Position numbers and translations under genes: made by a program. Shown in pieces: positions 9,569 to 17,987 of a DNA stretch of 64,000 nt. Within the stretch, counting starts at the first letter, position 1. Each line of letters opens with the position of its first letter. Source of the stretch: Glaciimonas sp. (lineage in GTDB: Bacteria; Pseudomonadota; Gammaproteobacteria; Burkholderiales; Burkholderiaceae_D). The stretch covers positions 186,001-250,000 of the forward strand of contig JABBOV010000003.1 of NCBI GenBank assembly GCA_012927625.1, given 5' to 3'. The notes beneath the pieces were generated by a model. The model saw nothing but the letters and a program-made list of their open reading frames with translations. It was not told the DNA's origin and did no database searches.

Positions 9569-10804
9569 ATGCTTTACCAACTTCACGAAATGCGACGCTC
9601 CTTCATGGGCCCACTTACACACTGGGCTGAAGCCTCTGCCAAACTTTTATTGGATCCCATTTCGCCGTTAGCGCATACGCCACTGTCTCAACAACTCGCT
9701 GCCGGTTACGAGTTGATGTTTCGCATCAGTAAAGATTATAAAAAACCGGAATTCAAACTTGATCCAGTCTTGATCAATGACAAACTAGTTGACATTGTTG
9801 AAGAAATTACACAAAAGAAGTCTTTTTGCCACCTGATTCATTTCAAAAAGAATCTGACTGGCAAAGAAATCGCAGCACTAAAGCAGCCGAAAGTATTGTT
9901 GGTAGCGCCGTTATCGGGGCATCACTCCACTTTGCTGCGCGACACCGCACAAAAACTGTCAGAAGAACACGATGTCTACATCACCGATTGGGTAGATGCG
10001 CGCATGGTGCCGCTCTCCAACGGCCCATTCCATTTACACGATTATATTTACTATGTGCAGGACTTCATCCGACTACTGAGCCCGGATCTGCATGTCATTT
10101 CAGTCTGTCAGCCAACCGTACCCGTGCTTGCCGCCATTGCGTTAATGGCAACTGCACATGATCCGTTGCTGCCCAAAACCATGACCATGATGGGCGGACC
10201 GATAGACGCCCGGAAATCTCCTACCAGCGTCGACAACCTGGCAACCGAAAAGAAATTTTCCTGGTTTGAGAACACGGTGATTTATAACGTACCGCAAAAT
10301 TATCCGGGCTCTGGCCGCAGGGTTTATCCAGGTTTCTTGCAACATGCCGGATTCGTTGCAATGAATCCTGAGCGACACGCGCAAAGCCACTGGGATTTTT
10401 ATATGAACCTGGTAAAAGGCGACAACGGCTCGACTGAGAATCATCGAAAATTTTACGATGAATACAATGCTGTGCTGGATATGCCGGCCGAGTACTACCT
10501 GGAAACCATCAAAACCGTTTTTCAGGATTTCAGCTTGCCACTGGGAACTTGGGAAGTTGAAGGAAAACTGGTGCGCCCGCAAGACATCGAAACGGTTGCC
10601 TTGTTCACGGTCGAAGGCGAACTGGACGATATCTCCGGCGCCGGCCAGACCGAGGCAACGCAAGAATTGTGCAGTGGAATTCCACAATCGATGCGGCAGG
10701 AATTCGTGGCCCCGGATTGCGGCCATTTCGGAATTTTTTCAGGTCGGCGCTGGCGCGAAATAGTTTATCCAAAAATTGCCGAATTCATTAAAACTCATGG
10801 CTGA
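9569..10804 (+). CDS. phaZ: Intracellular polyhydroxyalkanoate (PHB) depolymerase
   Basis: Degrades native intracellular poly-3-hydroxybutyrate granules to release carbon. The 411-residue protein starts MLYQLHEMRR and has an alpha/beta-hydrolase core. The nucleophile is the cysteine in VISVCQPTVPVLAA (near residue 179), the cysteine-type lipase box known from PhaZ1 enzymes rather than a serine GxSxG. The C-terminal histidine lies in APDCGHFGIFSG. No signal peptide is present, consistent with granule-bound cytosolic action. It is transcribed alone and closed by a strong terminator. A phasin gene at 34906-35469 is independent evidence that the organism stores PHA. Confidence 0.95.
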   Translation: MLYQLHEMRRSFMGPLTHWAEASAKLLLDPISPLAHTPLSQQLAAGYELMFRISKDYKKPEFKLDPVLINDKLVDIVEEITQKKSFCHLIHFKKNLTGKEIAALKQPKVLLVAPLSGHHSTLLRDTAQKLSEEHDVYITDWVDARMVPLSNGPFHLHDYIYYVQDFIRLLSPDLHVISVCQPTVPVLAAIALMATAHDPLLPKTMTMMGGPIDARKSPTSVDNLATEKKFSWFENTVIYNVPQNYPGSGRRVYPGFLQHAGFVAMNPERHAQSHWDFYMNLVKGDNGSTENHRKFYDEYNAVLDMPAEYYLETIKTVFQDFSLPLGTWEVEGKLVRPQDIETVALFTVEGELDDISGAGQTEATQELCSGIPQSMRQEFVAPDCGHFGIFSGRRWREIVYPKIAEFIKTHG

Positions 10805-10848
10805 CACTGCAATCGGATAACCGGCAGCACAGGTTAATAACAAGCCAG

Positions 10849-10884
10849 AAAAGCCGTTTCCTGATACGAGGAAACGGCTTTTTA
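10849..10884 (+). terminator. Rho-independent terminator after phaZ
   Basis: A 14-bp perfect stem, AAAAGCCGTTTCCT (10849-10862) with AGGAAACGGCTTTT (10869-10882), with a 6-nt loop and ending in a T-run. It closes phaZ and separates it from the ferredoxin gene. Confidence 0.9.
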
Positions 10885-10922
10885 ATTTGAAGCTGTCGGC
10901 ATTTGCCCGATAATGACGTTTT

Positions 10923-11666
10923 ATGCCATTGAAACCTGCCGTGTCGAAGCCTGCCCCCAAATCACTTGCGGATCGAATCGAAGATATCCTGCCGCAAACC
11001 CAATGCACCAAATGCGGCTACCCCGCCTGTCGTCCTTATGCCGAAGCGATTGCCAGCGGCACCGCCGATATTAACCAATGTCCGCCAGGTGGCGCCGAGG
11101 GAATTTACCGGCTGGCGCAATTGCTCGGCCAACCGGCAATCCCGCTCAATCCAGTCAACGGCCTGGAGCGGCCGCGCCCGGTTGCGGTAATTGATGAAGC
11201 GCTGTGCATTGGCTGCACTTTATGCATCCAGGCTTGCCCTGTAGATGCGATCGTTGGGGCTGCCAAGCAGATGCATACCGTATTGCCGGAGCAGTGCACC
11301 GGCTGCGATTTGTGCGTTGCGCCCTGCCCGGTCGATTGCATTGCAATGGTCAATGTCACTGGCGCTCGCACCGGCTGGAATGCCTGGTCGCAAGCGCAGG
11401 CCGATGCGGCGCGGGCGCGCCATGACTTCCGGGCCAATCGCTTGCAGCGTGAAAAAGCAGAGAACGACGCCCGGCTCGCAGCCAAGGCAAGTGCCAAACT
11501 GAAAAGCGTGGAAGCCGAATTGAGCGTCACCGAGCAGGAAAAGGCCGAGCAAGCTAGGAAGAAAGCAATCATCCAAGCCGCCATCGCAAGGGCACAAAAA
11601 AAGAAAGAAGAAATGGCTGCGGCAATAAATACAGATAACGCTCGATCGACACCGCCAAAAAATTAA
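10923..11666 (+). CDS. rsxB: RnfB/RsxB-like electron transport ferredoxin
   Basis: Iron-sulfur electron carrier related to RnfB. The 247-residue protein has an N-terminal [4Fe-4S] motif ([18 protein letters not shown], residues about 26-43, with QCPPGG following). Two ferredoxin clusters follow: [16 protein letters not shown] at about 99-114 and [16 protein letters not shown] at about 129-144. The last 100 residues are rich in Ala, Lys, Glu and Gln and probably form a coiled coil. Unlike enteric RnfB it lacks the N-terminal membrane helix, and no other rnf genes are present here, so it may act as a free ferredoxin. The stop codon overlaps the nth start, so the two are co-translated, as rsx and nth are neighbours in other proteobacteria. 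Confidence 0.87.
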   Translation: MPLKPAVSKPAPKSLADRIEDILPQTQCTKCGYPACRPYAEAIASGTADINQCPPGGAEGIYRLAQLLGQPAIPLNPVNGLERPRPVAVIDEALCIGCTLCIQACPVDAIVGAAKQMHTVLPEQCTGCDLCVAPCPVDCIAMVNVTGARTGWNAWSQAQADAARARHDFRANRLQREKAENDARLAAKASAKLKSVEAELSVTEQEKAEQARKKAIIQAAIARAQKKKEEMAAAINTDNARSTPPKN

Positions 11667-12313
11667 TGAATACCCAAAAACGCCGTGAAATTTTTACCCG
11701 TTTTCGTAACGCCAACCCGCATCCGAGCACGGAACTGGTATACAGCACGCCGTTCGAGCTGTTGATTGCAGTCATGCTTTCGGCGCAAGCCACTGATGTG
11801 TCAGTCAACAAGGCGACGCGCATATTGTTTCCAGGGGCCAATACTGCACAGTCGATTTACGACCTTGGCGTTGACGGATTAATTCCCTACATTCAATCTA
11901 TTGGGCTGTACCGCACCAAGGCCAAGAACGTGATTGAGACCTGTCGCCTGCTGCTGGCCGACCACGACGGCACAGTGCCGTGTAGCCGGGAAGCATTGCA
12001 AGCGCTTCCCGGCGTTGGGCGCAAAACCGCCAACGTGGTGTTGAACACCGCATTCGGGCAGCCGACCATGGCGGTCGACACACACATTTTCAGAGTATCG
12101 AACCGTACCGGCATAGCACCCGGCAAGAATGTCGATGCGGTCGAGCAAAAACTCTTGAAAGTCATTCCTAAGGAATTCATGCTGAATGCGCATCACTGGC
12201 TGATTCTGCACGGCCGCTACACTTGCGTAGCACGCACCCCGCAATGCTGGAATTGTCTGATTGCCGATTTGTGCGATTACAAGCCGAAAACACCGACGCC
12301 CAAAGGAGCTTGA
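11666..12313 (+). CDS. nth: Endonuclease III, DNA glycosylase/AP lyase
   Basis: Removes oxidised pyrimidines from DNA and nicks the abasic strand in base excision repair. The 215-residue protein has the helix-hairpin-helix LPGVGRKTANVVL with the catalytic lysine in GRKTAN, and the catalytic aspartate in AVDTHIFRVSNR. The C-terminal [4Fe-4S] loop follows the exact C-x6-C-x2-C-x5-C pattern (CVARTPQCWNCLIADLC). The ATG overlaps the stop of the upstream ferredoxin by one base, so expression is coupled. It is followed downstream by repeat copy A. Confidence 0.97.
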   Translation: MNTQKRREIFTRFRNANPHPSTELVYSTPFELLIAVMLSAQATDVSVNKATRILFPGANTAQSIYDLGVDGLIPYIQSIGLYRTKAKNVIETCRLLLADHDGTVPCSREALQALPGVGRKTANVVLNTAFGQPTMAVDTHIFRVSNRTGIAPGKNVDAVEQKLLKVIPKEFMLNAHHWLILHGRYTCVARTPQCWNCLIADLCDYKPKTPTPKGA

Positions 12314-12399
12314 TTCGGGCCTTTGACGCCCGCTGCAGCAAGCTCCGATGCATGGCGATTTTTGAATATTGCGGCGCTGGCCGAAAATCACCTTAAAAA

Positions 12400-12472
12400 A
12401 CATACAGATATATGTATTTTTAATAAATCCAACAAAAATATGCGGATAACATGGTGTTATTAACTATACTCC
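12400..12472 (-). repeat. 73-bp dispersed intergenic element, copy A
   Basis: Head GGAGTAT (minus strand, 12466-12472), exactly 20 nt, CCGCAT (plus-strand ATGCGG at 12440-12445), then AAATACA and the tail GTATGT ending at 12400. It lies between the convergent nth and nitroreductase genes. The internal CCGCAT/ATGCGG hairpin is not conserved in this copy. Confidence 0.85.
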
Positions 12473-12549
12473 CTCTATATTTTTAAATAATAGCAGTAAA
12501 AAACGCGCTGTAGTTCGCTTGAAGCTGGCTTGCGACGCGACGCAATTCA

Positions 12550-13131
12550 TCAAGCGATATTGCACGCTTCGGCAAATGACAAGCGCGGAGAGCGCGGGAA
12601 TAGTTTTCCCGCATCGCCATAGCCCAGATTGCACACGAAGTTGACCTTGACCGTGGTTCCCTCAAAAAATGCCTGATTGATCTTATCCGCATCAAAGCCG
12701 GACATCGGGCCGCAATCGAGGCCGACGGCGCGCGCTGCCATGATGAAATATCCGCCCTGCAGGGAAGAATTCCGAAACGCGGTCGCATCGATCAGCGACT
12801 GGTTGCCGACAAACCAGGATTTGGCATCTGCATGCGGGAACAGCGCAGGCAATTTCTCATAAAATGCCATGTCCATCCCGATGATGGCAGTCACCGGCGC
12901 GGCTCCGGTTTTTTCCTGATTGCCGGGCCCCATGCAAGGCAAGAGTTTTTCTTTGGCTGCAGCTGTTTTGACAAACACGATGCGCGCAGGAGAGCAGTTG
13001 GCCGAAGTCGGCCCCCACTGCATCAACGCGTAAATCTGCTGCAATTGCGCATCGGTTACAGCTTTGTCGAGCCAGCCGTTATGGGTGCGCGCTTGCAGAA
13101 AAAGAGTATCGAGTGCAGTGCTATTCAACAT
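12550..13131 (-). CDS. Nitroreductase family protein, RutE/malonic semialdehyde reductase-like
   Basis: FMN-dependent NAD(P)H oxidoreductase of the subgroup containing RutE, which reduces malonic semialdehyde to 3-hydroxypropanoate. I start at the ATG at 13131 ([11 protein letters not shown]), giving 193 residues, the usual subgroup length. The longer frame to 13269 would add an unlikely extension. Typical segments are [18 protein letters not shown], the [11 protein letters not shown] region, and [22 protein letters not shown]. No rut genes accompany it, so the physiological substrate is open. It converges on nth, with repeat copy A between the two stops. Confidence 0.85.
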   Translation of the reverse strand: MLNSTALDTLFLQARTHNGWLDKAVTDAQLQQIYALMQWGPTSANCSPARIVFVKTAAAKEKLLPCMGPGNQEKTGAAPVTAIIGMDMAFYEKLPALFPHADAKSWFVGNQSLIDATAFRNSSLQGGYFIMAARAVGLDCGPMSGFDADKINQAFFEGTTVKVNFVCNLGYGDAGKLFPRSPRLSFAEACNIA

Positions 13132-13296
13132 TTTTGGATTCCATTTTTTTAAGAAATTCATGATGAAAAAATCGGGCATGGGACTGCAAACCGCGCCAAT
13201 TTTTGGTGTAAATTCTTGGCGTAGCGACTGCATTTGCCTGCAAATGTACTGCAATAAAGCCGCGTACAATATGCCGACTCCTCAGCTTTCAAGAAT

Positions 13297-13728
13297 ATGT
13301 ATACACCTTCGCAGCACGACGTTCGTCGCTTCTTTTGCGACACTTATCACAAGCAGCGCGCGAACCAGATATTGACCCCGCTGGAAGCGATTGCGGCCGA
13401 CTGGATTAACCAGCACCCGGAATATGCCGTGGTGCTGGCGGATCTGGATGCCGCCCTGGCAGCCGATTATTCGGTGGAACAAGGCCAGAGCAACCCCTTC
13501 CTGCACTTGTCAATGCACCTGTCGATAGCCGAGCAAGTCTCTATCGACCAGCCGGCAGGCATCCGCGCTGCGCATCGCACTCTGATGCAAAAACTGGATT
13601 CGGAACACTCGGCGCAACATCAAATGATGGAGTGTCTGGGTGAAATGCTATGGACCTCGCAACGCAATGGAATGGCGCCCGATGGTGCCGCGTATGTCGC
13701 CTGTGTCAAGCGTCGGGCCTCGACATAA
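13297..13728 (+). CDS. DUF1841 family protein
   Basis: A 143-residue cytosolic protein of unknown function. Recognised from its N-terminus (MYTPSQHDVRRFFCDTYHK) and the central HLSMHLSIAEQVSIDQPAGI, which match the DUF1841 family of beta- and gammaproteobacteria as I recall it. There is no signal peptide or membrane segment. It is divergent from the nitroreductase and closed by a terminator. It is followed, in opposite orientation, by two cytochrome c genes; in Burkholderiales this family is often found beside such cytochromes, which hints at but does not prove a shared role. Confidence 0.85.
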   Translation: MYTPSQHDVRRFFCDTYHKQRANQILTPLEAIAADWINQHPEYAVVLADLDAALAADYSVEQGQSNPFLHLSMHLSIAEQVSIDQPAGIRAAHRTLMQKLDSEHSAQHQMMECLGEMLWTSQRNGMAPDGAAYVACVKRRAST

Positions 13729-13758
13729 ATCATCCTGCACGATGCCACGATTTATCAT

Positions 13759-13787
13759 AAAAAAAGCCACGACCAACGTGGCTTTTT
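13759..13787. terminator. Bidirectional terminator
   Basis: AAAAAGCCACG pairs with CGTGGCTTTTT around a 5-nt loop, with A and T tracts on both sides. It can serve both the DUF1841 gene (plus) and the convergent cytochrome operon (minus). Confidence 0.9.
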
Positions 13788-13818
13788 CTATGACAGGTTA
13801 AAAAATCCGCCAGTGCGT

Positions 13819-14172
13819 TTATTTGCGCAACACCAGCGAGCCCGGCAGGCTGTGTATGTAAGCTGCGATATTTTTGATTTCCAGATCCGACAAGGGTTTG
13901 ACCTGGCCGCCCATGATTGCGTTGCTGCGGCCGTTAGCGCTGTCGCTGCCGCGTTTATAACCTATCAGCGCGTACTCCAGATAACTCTTCTGTTGTCCAG
14001 CCAATTTGGGGTAGCTCGGATCGATCGGCGAATTGAAATTCGCGCCATGGCAGGCTGCGCAAGAATATTTTGCAGTCAATGCTTTGCCGGCGTCTATATC
14101 GTCCGCCGCGAAAACGCTGGAACAAGTCAGTGCCGAAGCGAACACTACTGCCAAAGAGAAAGTGGTTTTCAT
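13819..14172 (-). CDS. Class I c-type cytochrome (monoheme), periplasmic
   Basis: Small periplasmic electron carrier. The 117-residue precursor has a signal peptide cleaved after VFA (residue 22). The single heme-binding motif is CAACH at residues 38-42, and a plausible axial methionine lies in AIMGGQVKPL. The C-terminal helix LSDLEIKNIAAYIHSL is typical of cytochrome c5/c553-like proteins. It lies 12 bp downstream of a second cytochrome gene in the same direction, so the pair probably forms a two-gene operon donating electrons to a terminal oxidase or similar acceptor; the partner is not in view. Confidence 0.92.
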   Translation of the reverse strand: MKTTFSLAVVFASALTCSSVFAADDIDAGKALTAKYSCAACHGANFNSPIDPSYPKLAGQQKSYLEYALIGYKRGSDSANGRSNAIMGGQVKPLSDLEIKNIAAYIHSLPGSLVLRK

Positions 14173-14184
14173 AGTGGGCTCCGG

Positions 14185-14505
14185 TTATTTCTGCTGTGCA
14201 TAGTAAGCTGCCAGGTCGGCGATGTCCTGATCCGACAAGCTGCCTGCAACACCACGCATGGACGGGTGGCTGCGTTCGCCTTTTCGATATTGGATCAGCG
14301 CATTTTCAAGGTATTTCTGCGATTGGCCGCCAATCAGCGGAACTTGGTATACATCAGGGAAAGCCGTTCTATAGCCGGGAATGCCGTGACATCCGATACA
14401 CATGGCAATCTTGTTTTGGGCTGCCTTTGGATCGCCAACCAGATCCGCCGCTGCAACACCGTGGGCAACACCCGCCAGCGCGAGAAGTGCAATGAATTTT
14501 TTCAT
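14185..14505 (-). CDS. Class I c-type cytochrome (monoheme), periplasmic
   Basis: First gene of the cytochrome pair. I start at the ATG at 14505 (MKKFIALLALAG), which gives a proper signal peptide ending VAAA near residue 20; the longer frame adds a non-signal extension. The mature protein has one heme motif, CIGCH at residues 36-40, a candidate axial Met in HPSMRGVAGSL, and the terminal helix LSDQDIADLAAYYAQQ. At 106 residues it is a little shorter than the second cytochrome, and the two look like paralogues. Function is presumed periplasmic electron transfer. Confidence 0.9.
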   Translation of the reverse strand: MKKFIALLALAGVAHGVAAADLVGDPKAAQNKIAMCIGCHGIPGYRTAFPDVYQVPLIGGQSQKYLENALIQYRKGERSHPSMRGVAGSLSDQDIADLAAYYAQQK

Positions 14506-14675
14506 GATAATTAAAGGTAGAAAGTGCGCAGATATTATTCGGATGTGCGGCAGATAATGCAGGTTCTGCACGCACTATTCATGTTTATTTCACCCGAAGA
14601 ATTTTTTATATTGATGCCGGACATCAACGGTCTCCTGCCGGCATTTCAAGAACGGCATGGCGCTTAATTTTTTGA

Positions 14676-16811
14676 TTATTCGCTATCTGTTCCACTTTTG
14701 ATTATCGTCGATTGCGCAGTTTGCTGCTCGGCATCTCTAATAGGAAATAAAAATGCCAGTGGCGCAGCACTGAAGCGCCGCCACACCATCCGCAACACCA
14801 TGCGCCGCATGCGCGCAGGAACGTTGCGCGCCCGCATTGCAAGAGCAAGAGCGCAACTGAACGCAACGCCCACATTCAGTACGCCGATGAGGCCGATACT
14901 CGCAACCGCCAGCCAGAACTGGCTCAACAGCACGGTGTGCCAGCCCAAACTCGTCACAACGGCTATCAGGGTGCCGGTCGACAGCGTAACGTGCCGCACA
15001 TCCAGTGGCAGGCCAAAAAATTGCGCGAGCACCGGGGTCATCCCCAGCAGCACCCCGATAGCGAGATTGCCGGCTATACCGGCAATGTGTTTTTCAAACC
15101 ACAACGCGCAACGTGCGGCACGTGCGGCACCCACAACATGCACCAAGCGACGCTGATAAGTCAGCGATTCGCGCAATCGACGCAACGCGAACCAGTTGTC
15201 GGCATAGCCTGCAGCCAAACTGGCCAGCCACAGCAAGACCCCGGTCAGCGCGGCATACAAAGGGGTTGGGCCTAGTGCGGACAAGGATTGCAGGCTGGCC
15301 CAAGCTTTGTCCGGCGTCAGGATAGGAGCGTCGGAAAACAGCGCTAAGCCGATCGATATCACGAGCATGGCAGGGATCACCGCCAGTAGATTGCCAAAGA
15401 TGGCAGCCGATTGCGCCCGCAGCACCAAGACAATTTCCTGCGCCAGCGCACGCAAGCTATCAACGCTGTCGAGCTGGCCCATTTTAGCGGCCAGCGCGGG
15501 AGCGGTAACAGCCGGCTGCTTGGCGGCCAGAACACCGCCCACGGCCTGGATCAGAATGAAACTCAAGGCAAAATTCAGGGATGCGGCCGCGCCGGCAAAA
15601 AAGCCCACCAGGCCGATGCCCGCCAGCAAAAATTGGATGCAAACCGTAAACGCAAGCACCACGCCGCCGCGATGGGCAGCCCGCTGCATGGTGCGGTAAG
15701 CAGCCTTGTCGCGCACGGTATATTGCTCGCCGCATAACTCGCCTCGATCTGCATTGCGCTCCACCATCTTTCTGGCCAGCAGGGAAAAACTGCGCTGGAA
15801 CAGGCCGGACAAGGATGAGCGCTGATGATGCGCATGAATCAGGTCCGCCAGCAACGCCTGCATCTGTGCTGCACCTTGCGCCGCCTCGGCCACCGCCGAA
15901 CGCATCTCGATAAGACGCGACATGCGCGCCAATTGCGCCCGCATGCGCTCGACGCTATAGACCAACCCGACCGAGACGCCGAATTCGTCCAGATGAGCAT
16001 AAATCTTGTCAGTCTGGGCCTGGCAAACGGCAATCAGCATACGCACGCTGCGTGCCACCGCGAGGTCTTGCTGGTGCGCCATCAGGTAAGCTTCCAACTC
16101 GCGCCGCAGCGCCATGAACGGGGTTGCCGAGAGCGGCATCCGGGGCAAAATCCGATTACGGAAATCAGCGCTAATACCAGTAGCCACGATATCCGTCACC
16201 AGATAGGTCAGCGCTTCATCGATTTGTTGCGCATAGGTATGAGCGATGCCATCATCGCCGCACAATTTCCAGATCCGCGTCAATGTGGCTGCATCGAGCT
16301 CCGATAACCACAGGGCGTCGGCGTGGTCGGGAAACATGGCGGTGATCAAGTGCGACAGATCCATCCTGGTCGGCATCGCCGGCAGCAGCTTGGTTATCAA
16401 GTGCTCGTACAGTTCGCCGAAAAATGCCTGCCTGCCGGGCAAACCCGTAGCGCAAAAAAGCTCGGGGCCGGCGGCCTCGCGCAAACTTTTTTGCACCGTC
16501 AGTTGCACCAGACGGCGCTCGTCGCGATGCGCATCCAGCCAGTCCAGCAGGTATAACAGGCGCTGATTTTTGACGTTGCGCCAGACCGCGCCGCCCTGCA
16601 GCATCACTGTCGGCGCATGCCGCAGCCATTCCGCCACATCCATCAGCCAATTGGCGCGCACCAGCCAAGGCCCATCCGAATTGGCCCGATGCATCAGGGC
16701 TTCCACCCGATGCTGATATTGGGACGGGTTTTGCGTCAGATCATCGGTGCCGTGGCGAAACCGGCGCCACATCACCCTGATTTTTAGTAATGTTACTTTC
16801 ATATTTTTCAC
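14676..16811 (-). CDS. SpecificRecomb-family (Gcr-like) membrane protein
   Basis: A 711-residue protein matching, from memory, the family annotated as site-specific recombinase (SpecificRecomb, Neisseria Gcr). The N-terminal half is soluble and Arg/Leu-rich. From about residue 385 onward there are several hydrophobic segments (for example GVVLAFTVCIQFLLAGIGLV and ALTGVLLWLASLAAGYAD), so it is a polytopic inner-membrane protein. No tyrosine or serine recombinase catalytic motifs are visible, and the recombinase name may be misleading. ATGs at 16811 and 16802 are both possible starts. It is divergent from the MoxR gene. No evidence of mobility surrounds it. Confidence 0.8.
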   Translation of the reverse strand: MKNMKVTLLKIRVMWRRFRHGTDDLTQNPSQYQHRVEALMHRANSDGPWLVRANWLMDVAEWLRHAPTVMLQGGAVWRNVKNQRLLYLLDWLDAHRDERRLVQLTVQKSLREAAGPELFCATGLPGRQAFFGELYEHLITKLLPAMPTRMDLSHLITAMFPDHADALWLSELDAATLTRIWKLCGDDGIAHTYAQQIDEALTYLVTDIVATGISADFRNRILPRMPLSATPFMALRRELEAYLMAHQQDLAVARSVRMLIAVCQAQTDKIYAHLDEFGVSVGLVYSVERMRAQLARMSRLIEMRSAVAEAAQGAAQMQALLADLIHAHHQRSSLSGLFQRSFSLLARKMVERNADRGELCGEQYTVRDKAAYRTMQRAAHRGGVVLAFTVCIQFLLAGIGLVGFFAGAAASLNFALSFILIQAVGGVLAAKQPAVTAPALAAKMGQLDSVDSLRALAQEIVLVLRAQSAAIFGNLLAVIPAMLVISIGLALFSDAPILTPDKAWASLQSLSALGPTPLYAALTGVLLWLASLAAGYADNWFALRRLRESLTYQRRLVHVVGAARAARCALWFEKHIAGIAGNLAIGVLLGMTPVLAQFFGLPLDVRHVTLSTGTLIAVVTSLGWHTVLLSQFWLAVASIGLIGVLNVGVAFSCALALAMRARNVPARMRRMVLRMVWRRFSAAPLAFLFPIRDAEQQTAQSTIIKSGTDSE

Positions 16812-16968
16812 ATGCTTTTACTAGTTAATATTGCAATTAAATGCCGACAAAAGCGATTCTTCATGCCGCGCACAATAGTGCAGTTTTATCGGATTTTTGC
16901 GGTCCTGGGCAGGCGAATTCAATTCTCCTTTATACTCAAATTCAATTTCACTCAGATGACACAGGACT

Positions 16969-17823
16969 ATGCGACACGAAAACCGTTTCCAAGGTTCCCA
17001 CAGCTACGTTGCCACCGACGACCTGAAACTGGCCGTCAACGCGGCCTTGACACTGCAACGCCCACTGCTCATTAAAGGCGAACCGGGCACCGGAAAAACC
17101 ATGCTGGCCGAAGAAGTCGCTAGCGCGCTGGATATGCCCTTGTTGCAGTGGCATATCAAATCGACCACCAAGGCGCAGCAGGGATTGTATGAATACGATG
17201 CGGTGTCGCGGCTGCGCGACTCGCAACTGGGCGATGAGCGCGTGCGCGACATCCACAATTACATCGTCAAGGGCGTGCTATGGCAAGCCTTCACTGCCGA
17301 CCGCCCGGTGGTATTGCTGATCGACGAGATCGACAAAGCCGACATCGAATTCCCCAACGACCTGCTGCGCGAACTCGACCGCATGGAGTTTTACGTCTAT
17401 GAGACGCGCGAAATGGTGCGTGCCATACACCGGCCTCTGGTAATCATCACTTCGAACAACGAAAAAGAATTGCCGGATGCCTTTTTGCGCCGCTGCTTCT
17501 TCCATTACATCAAGTTTCCCGACAAGGACACGATGGCCCAGATCATCGATGTGCATTTCCCGACACTGAAAAAAGATTTGCTGGCGCAAGCGCTGCAAAC
17601 TTTTTATGAAGTGCGCGAAGTGCCGGGCCTGAAGAAGAAACCGTCCACCTCGGAATTGCTGGATTGGCTCAAGCTGCTGCTGGCTGAAGACATTCCGCCG
17701 CAAGCGCTACACAGCCAGGACGCCAAAACGATCGTGCCGCCGCTGCATGGCGCATTGCTCAAAAACGAGCAAGACGTGCATTTATTCGAACGCTTAGTAT
17801 ACATGTCGCGCACCAATCGATAA
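16969..17823 (+). CDS. MoxR family AAA+ ATPase
   Basis: Chaperone-like ATPase that typically works with a VWA-domain partner to insert cofactors or mature protein complexes. The 284-residue protein has Walker A GEPGTGKT at residues 37-44, Walker B LLIDEID at about 116-122, and the sensor region VIITSNNEKELPDAFLRRC. The C-terminal lid domain contains PGLKKKPSTSELLDWLKLL. A VWA-protein gene follows at 17988 in the same direction, the standard MoxR-VWA pairing. The 164-bp gap between them is occupied by repeat copy B, which may separate or modulate their expression. The client complex is not evident from the neighbours. Confidence 0.93.
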   Translation: MRHENRFQGSHSYVATDDLKLAVNAALTLQRPLLIKGEPGTGKTMLAEEVASALDMPLLQWHIKSTTKAQQGLYEYDAVSRLRDSQLGDERVRDIHNYIVKGVLWQAFTADRPVVLLIDEIDKADIEFPNDLLRELDRMEFYVYETREMVRAIHRPLVIITSNNEKELPDAFLRRCFFHYIKFPDKDTMAQIIDVHFPTLKKDLLAQALQTFYEVREVPGLKKKPSTSELLDWLKLLLAEDIPPQALHSQDAKTIVPPLHGALLKNEQDVHLFERLVYMSRTNR

Positions 17824-17834
17824 TAAAATATAAG

Positions 17835-17907
17835 GGAGTATGCATATTAATAGTGGTATCACCGCATTATTTACATGCGGTAACTAAAAATACATCAAGT
17901 AGTATAC
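17835..17907 (+). repeat. 73-bp dispersed intergenic element, copy B
   Basis: Head GGAGTAT 17835-17841, a 20-nt spacer, CCGCAT 17862-17867, a matching ATGCGG at 17875-17880 forming a clean hairpin, AAATACA, and tail GTATAC ending 17907, extended to ATACTCC at 17910. This copy has the most complete terminal inverted repeat (GGAGTAT/ATACTCC). It lies between the co-directional MoxR and VWA genes. Confidence 0.9.
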
Positions 17908-17987
17908 TCCTTACCAACAGACTTTCCCACACATATGCCAATCTCGCTCACAGATGCGCGCGCGATGCTGCGGTTTCTAGGATTATT

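Noticed and set aside
14676-16811. SpecificRecomb protein as an integrase marking a mobile island
   Set aside because: No tyrosine or serine recombinase catalytic motifs, multiple membrane helices, and no att repeats or cargo nearby.
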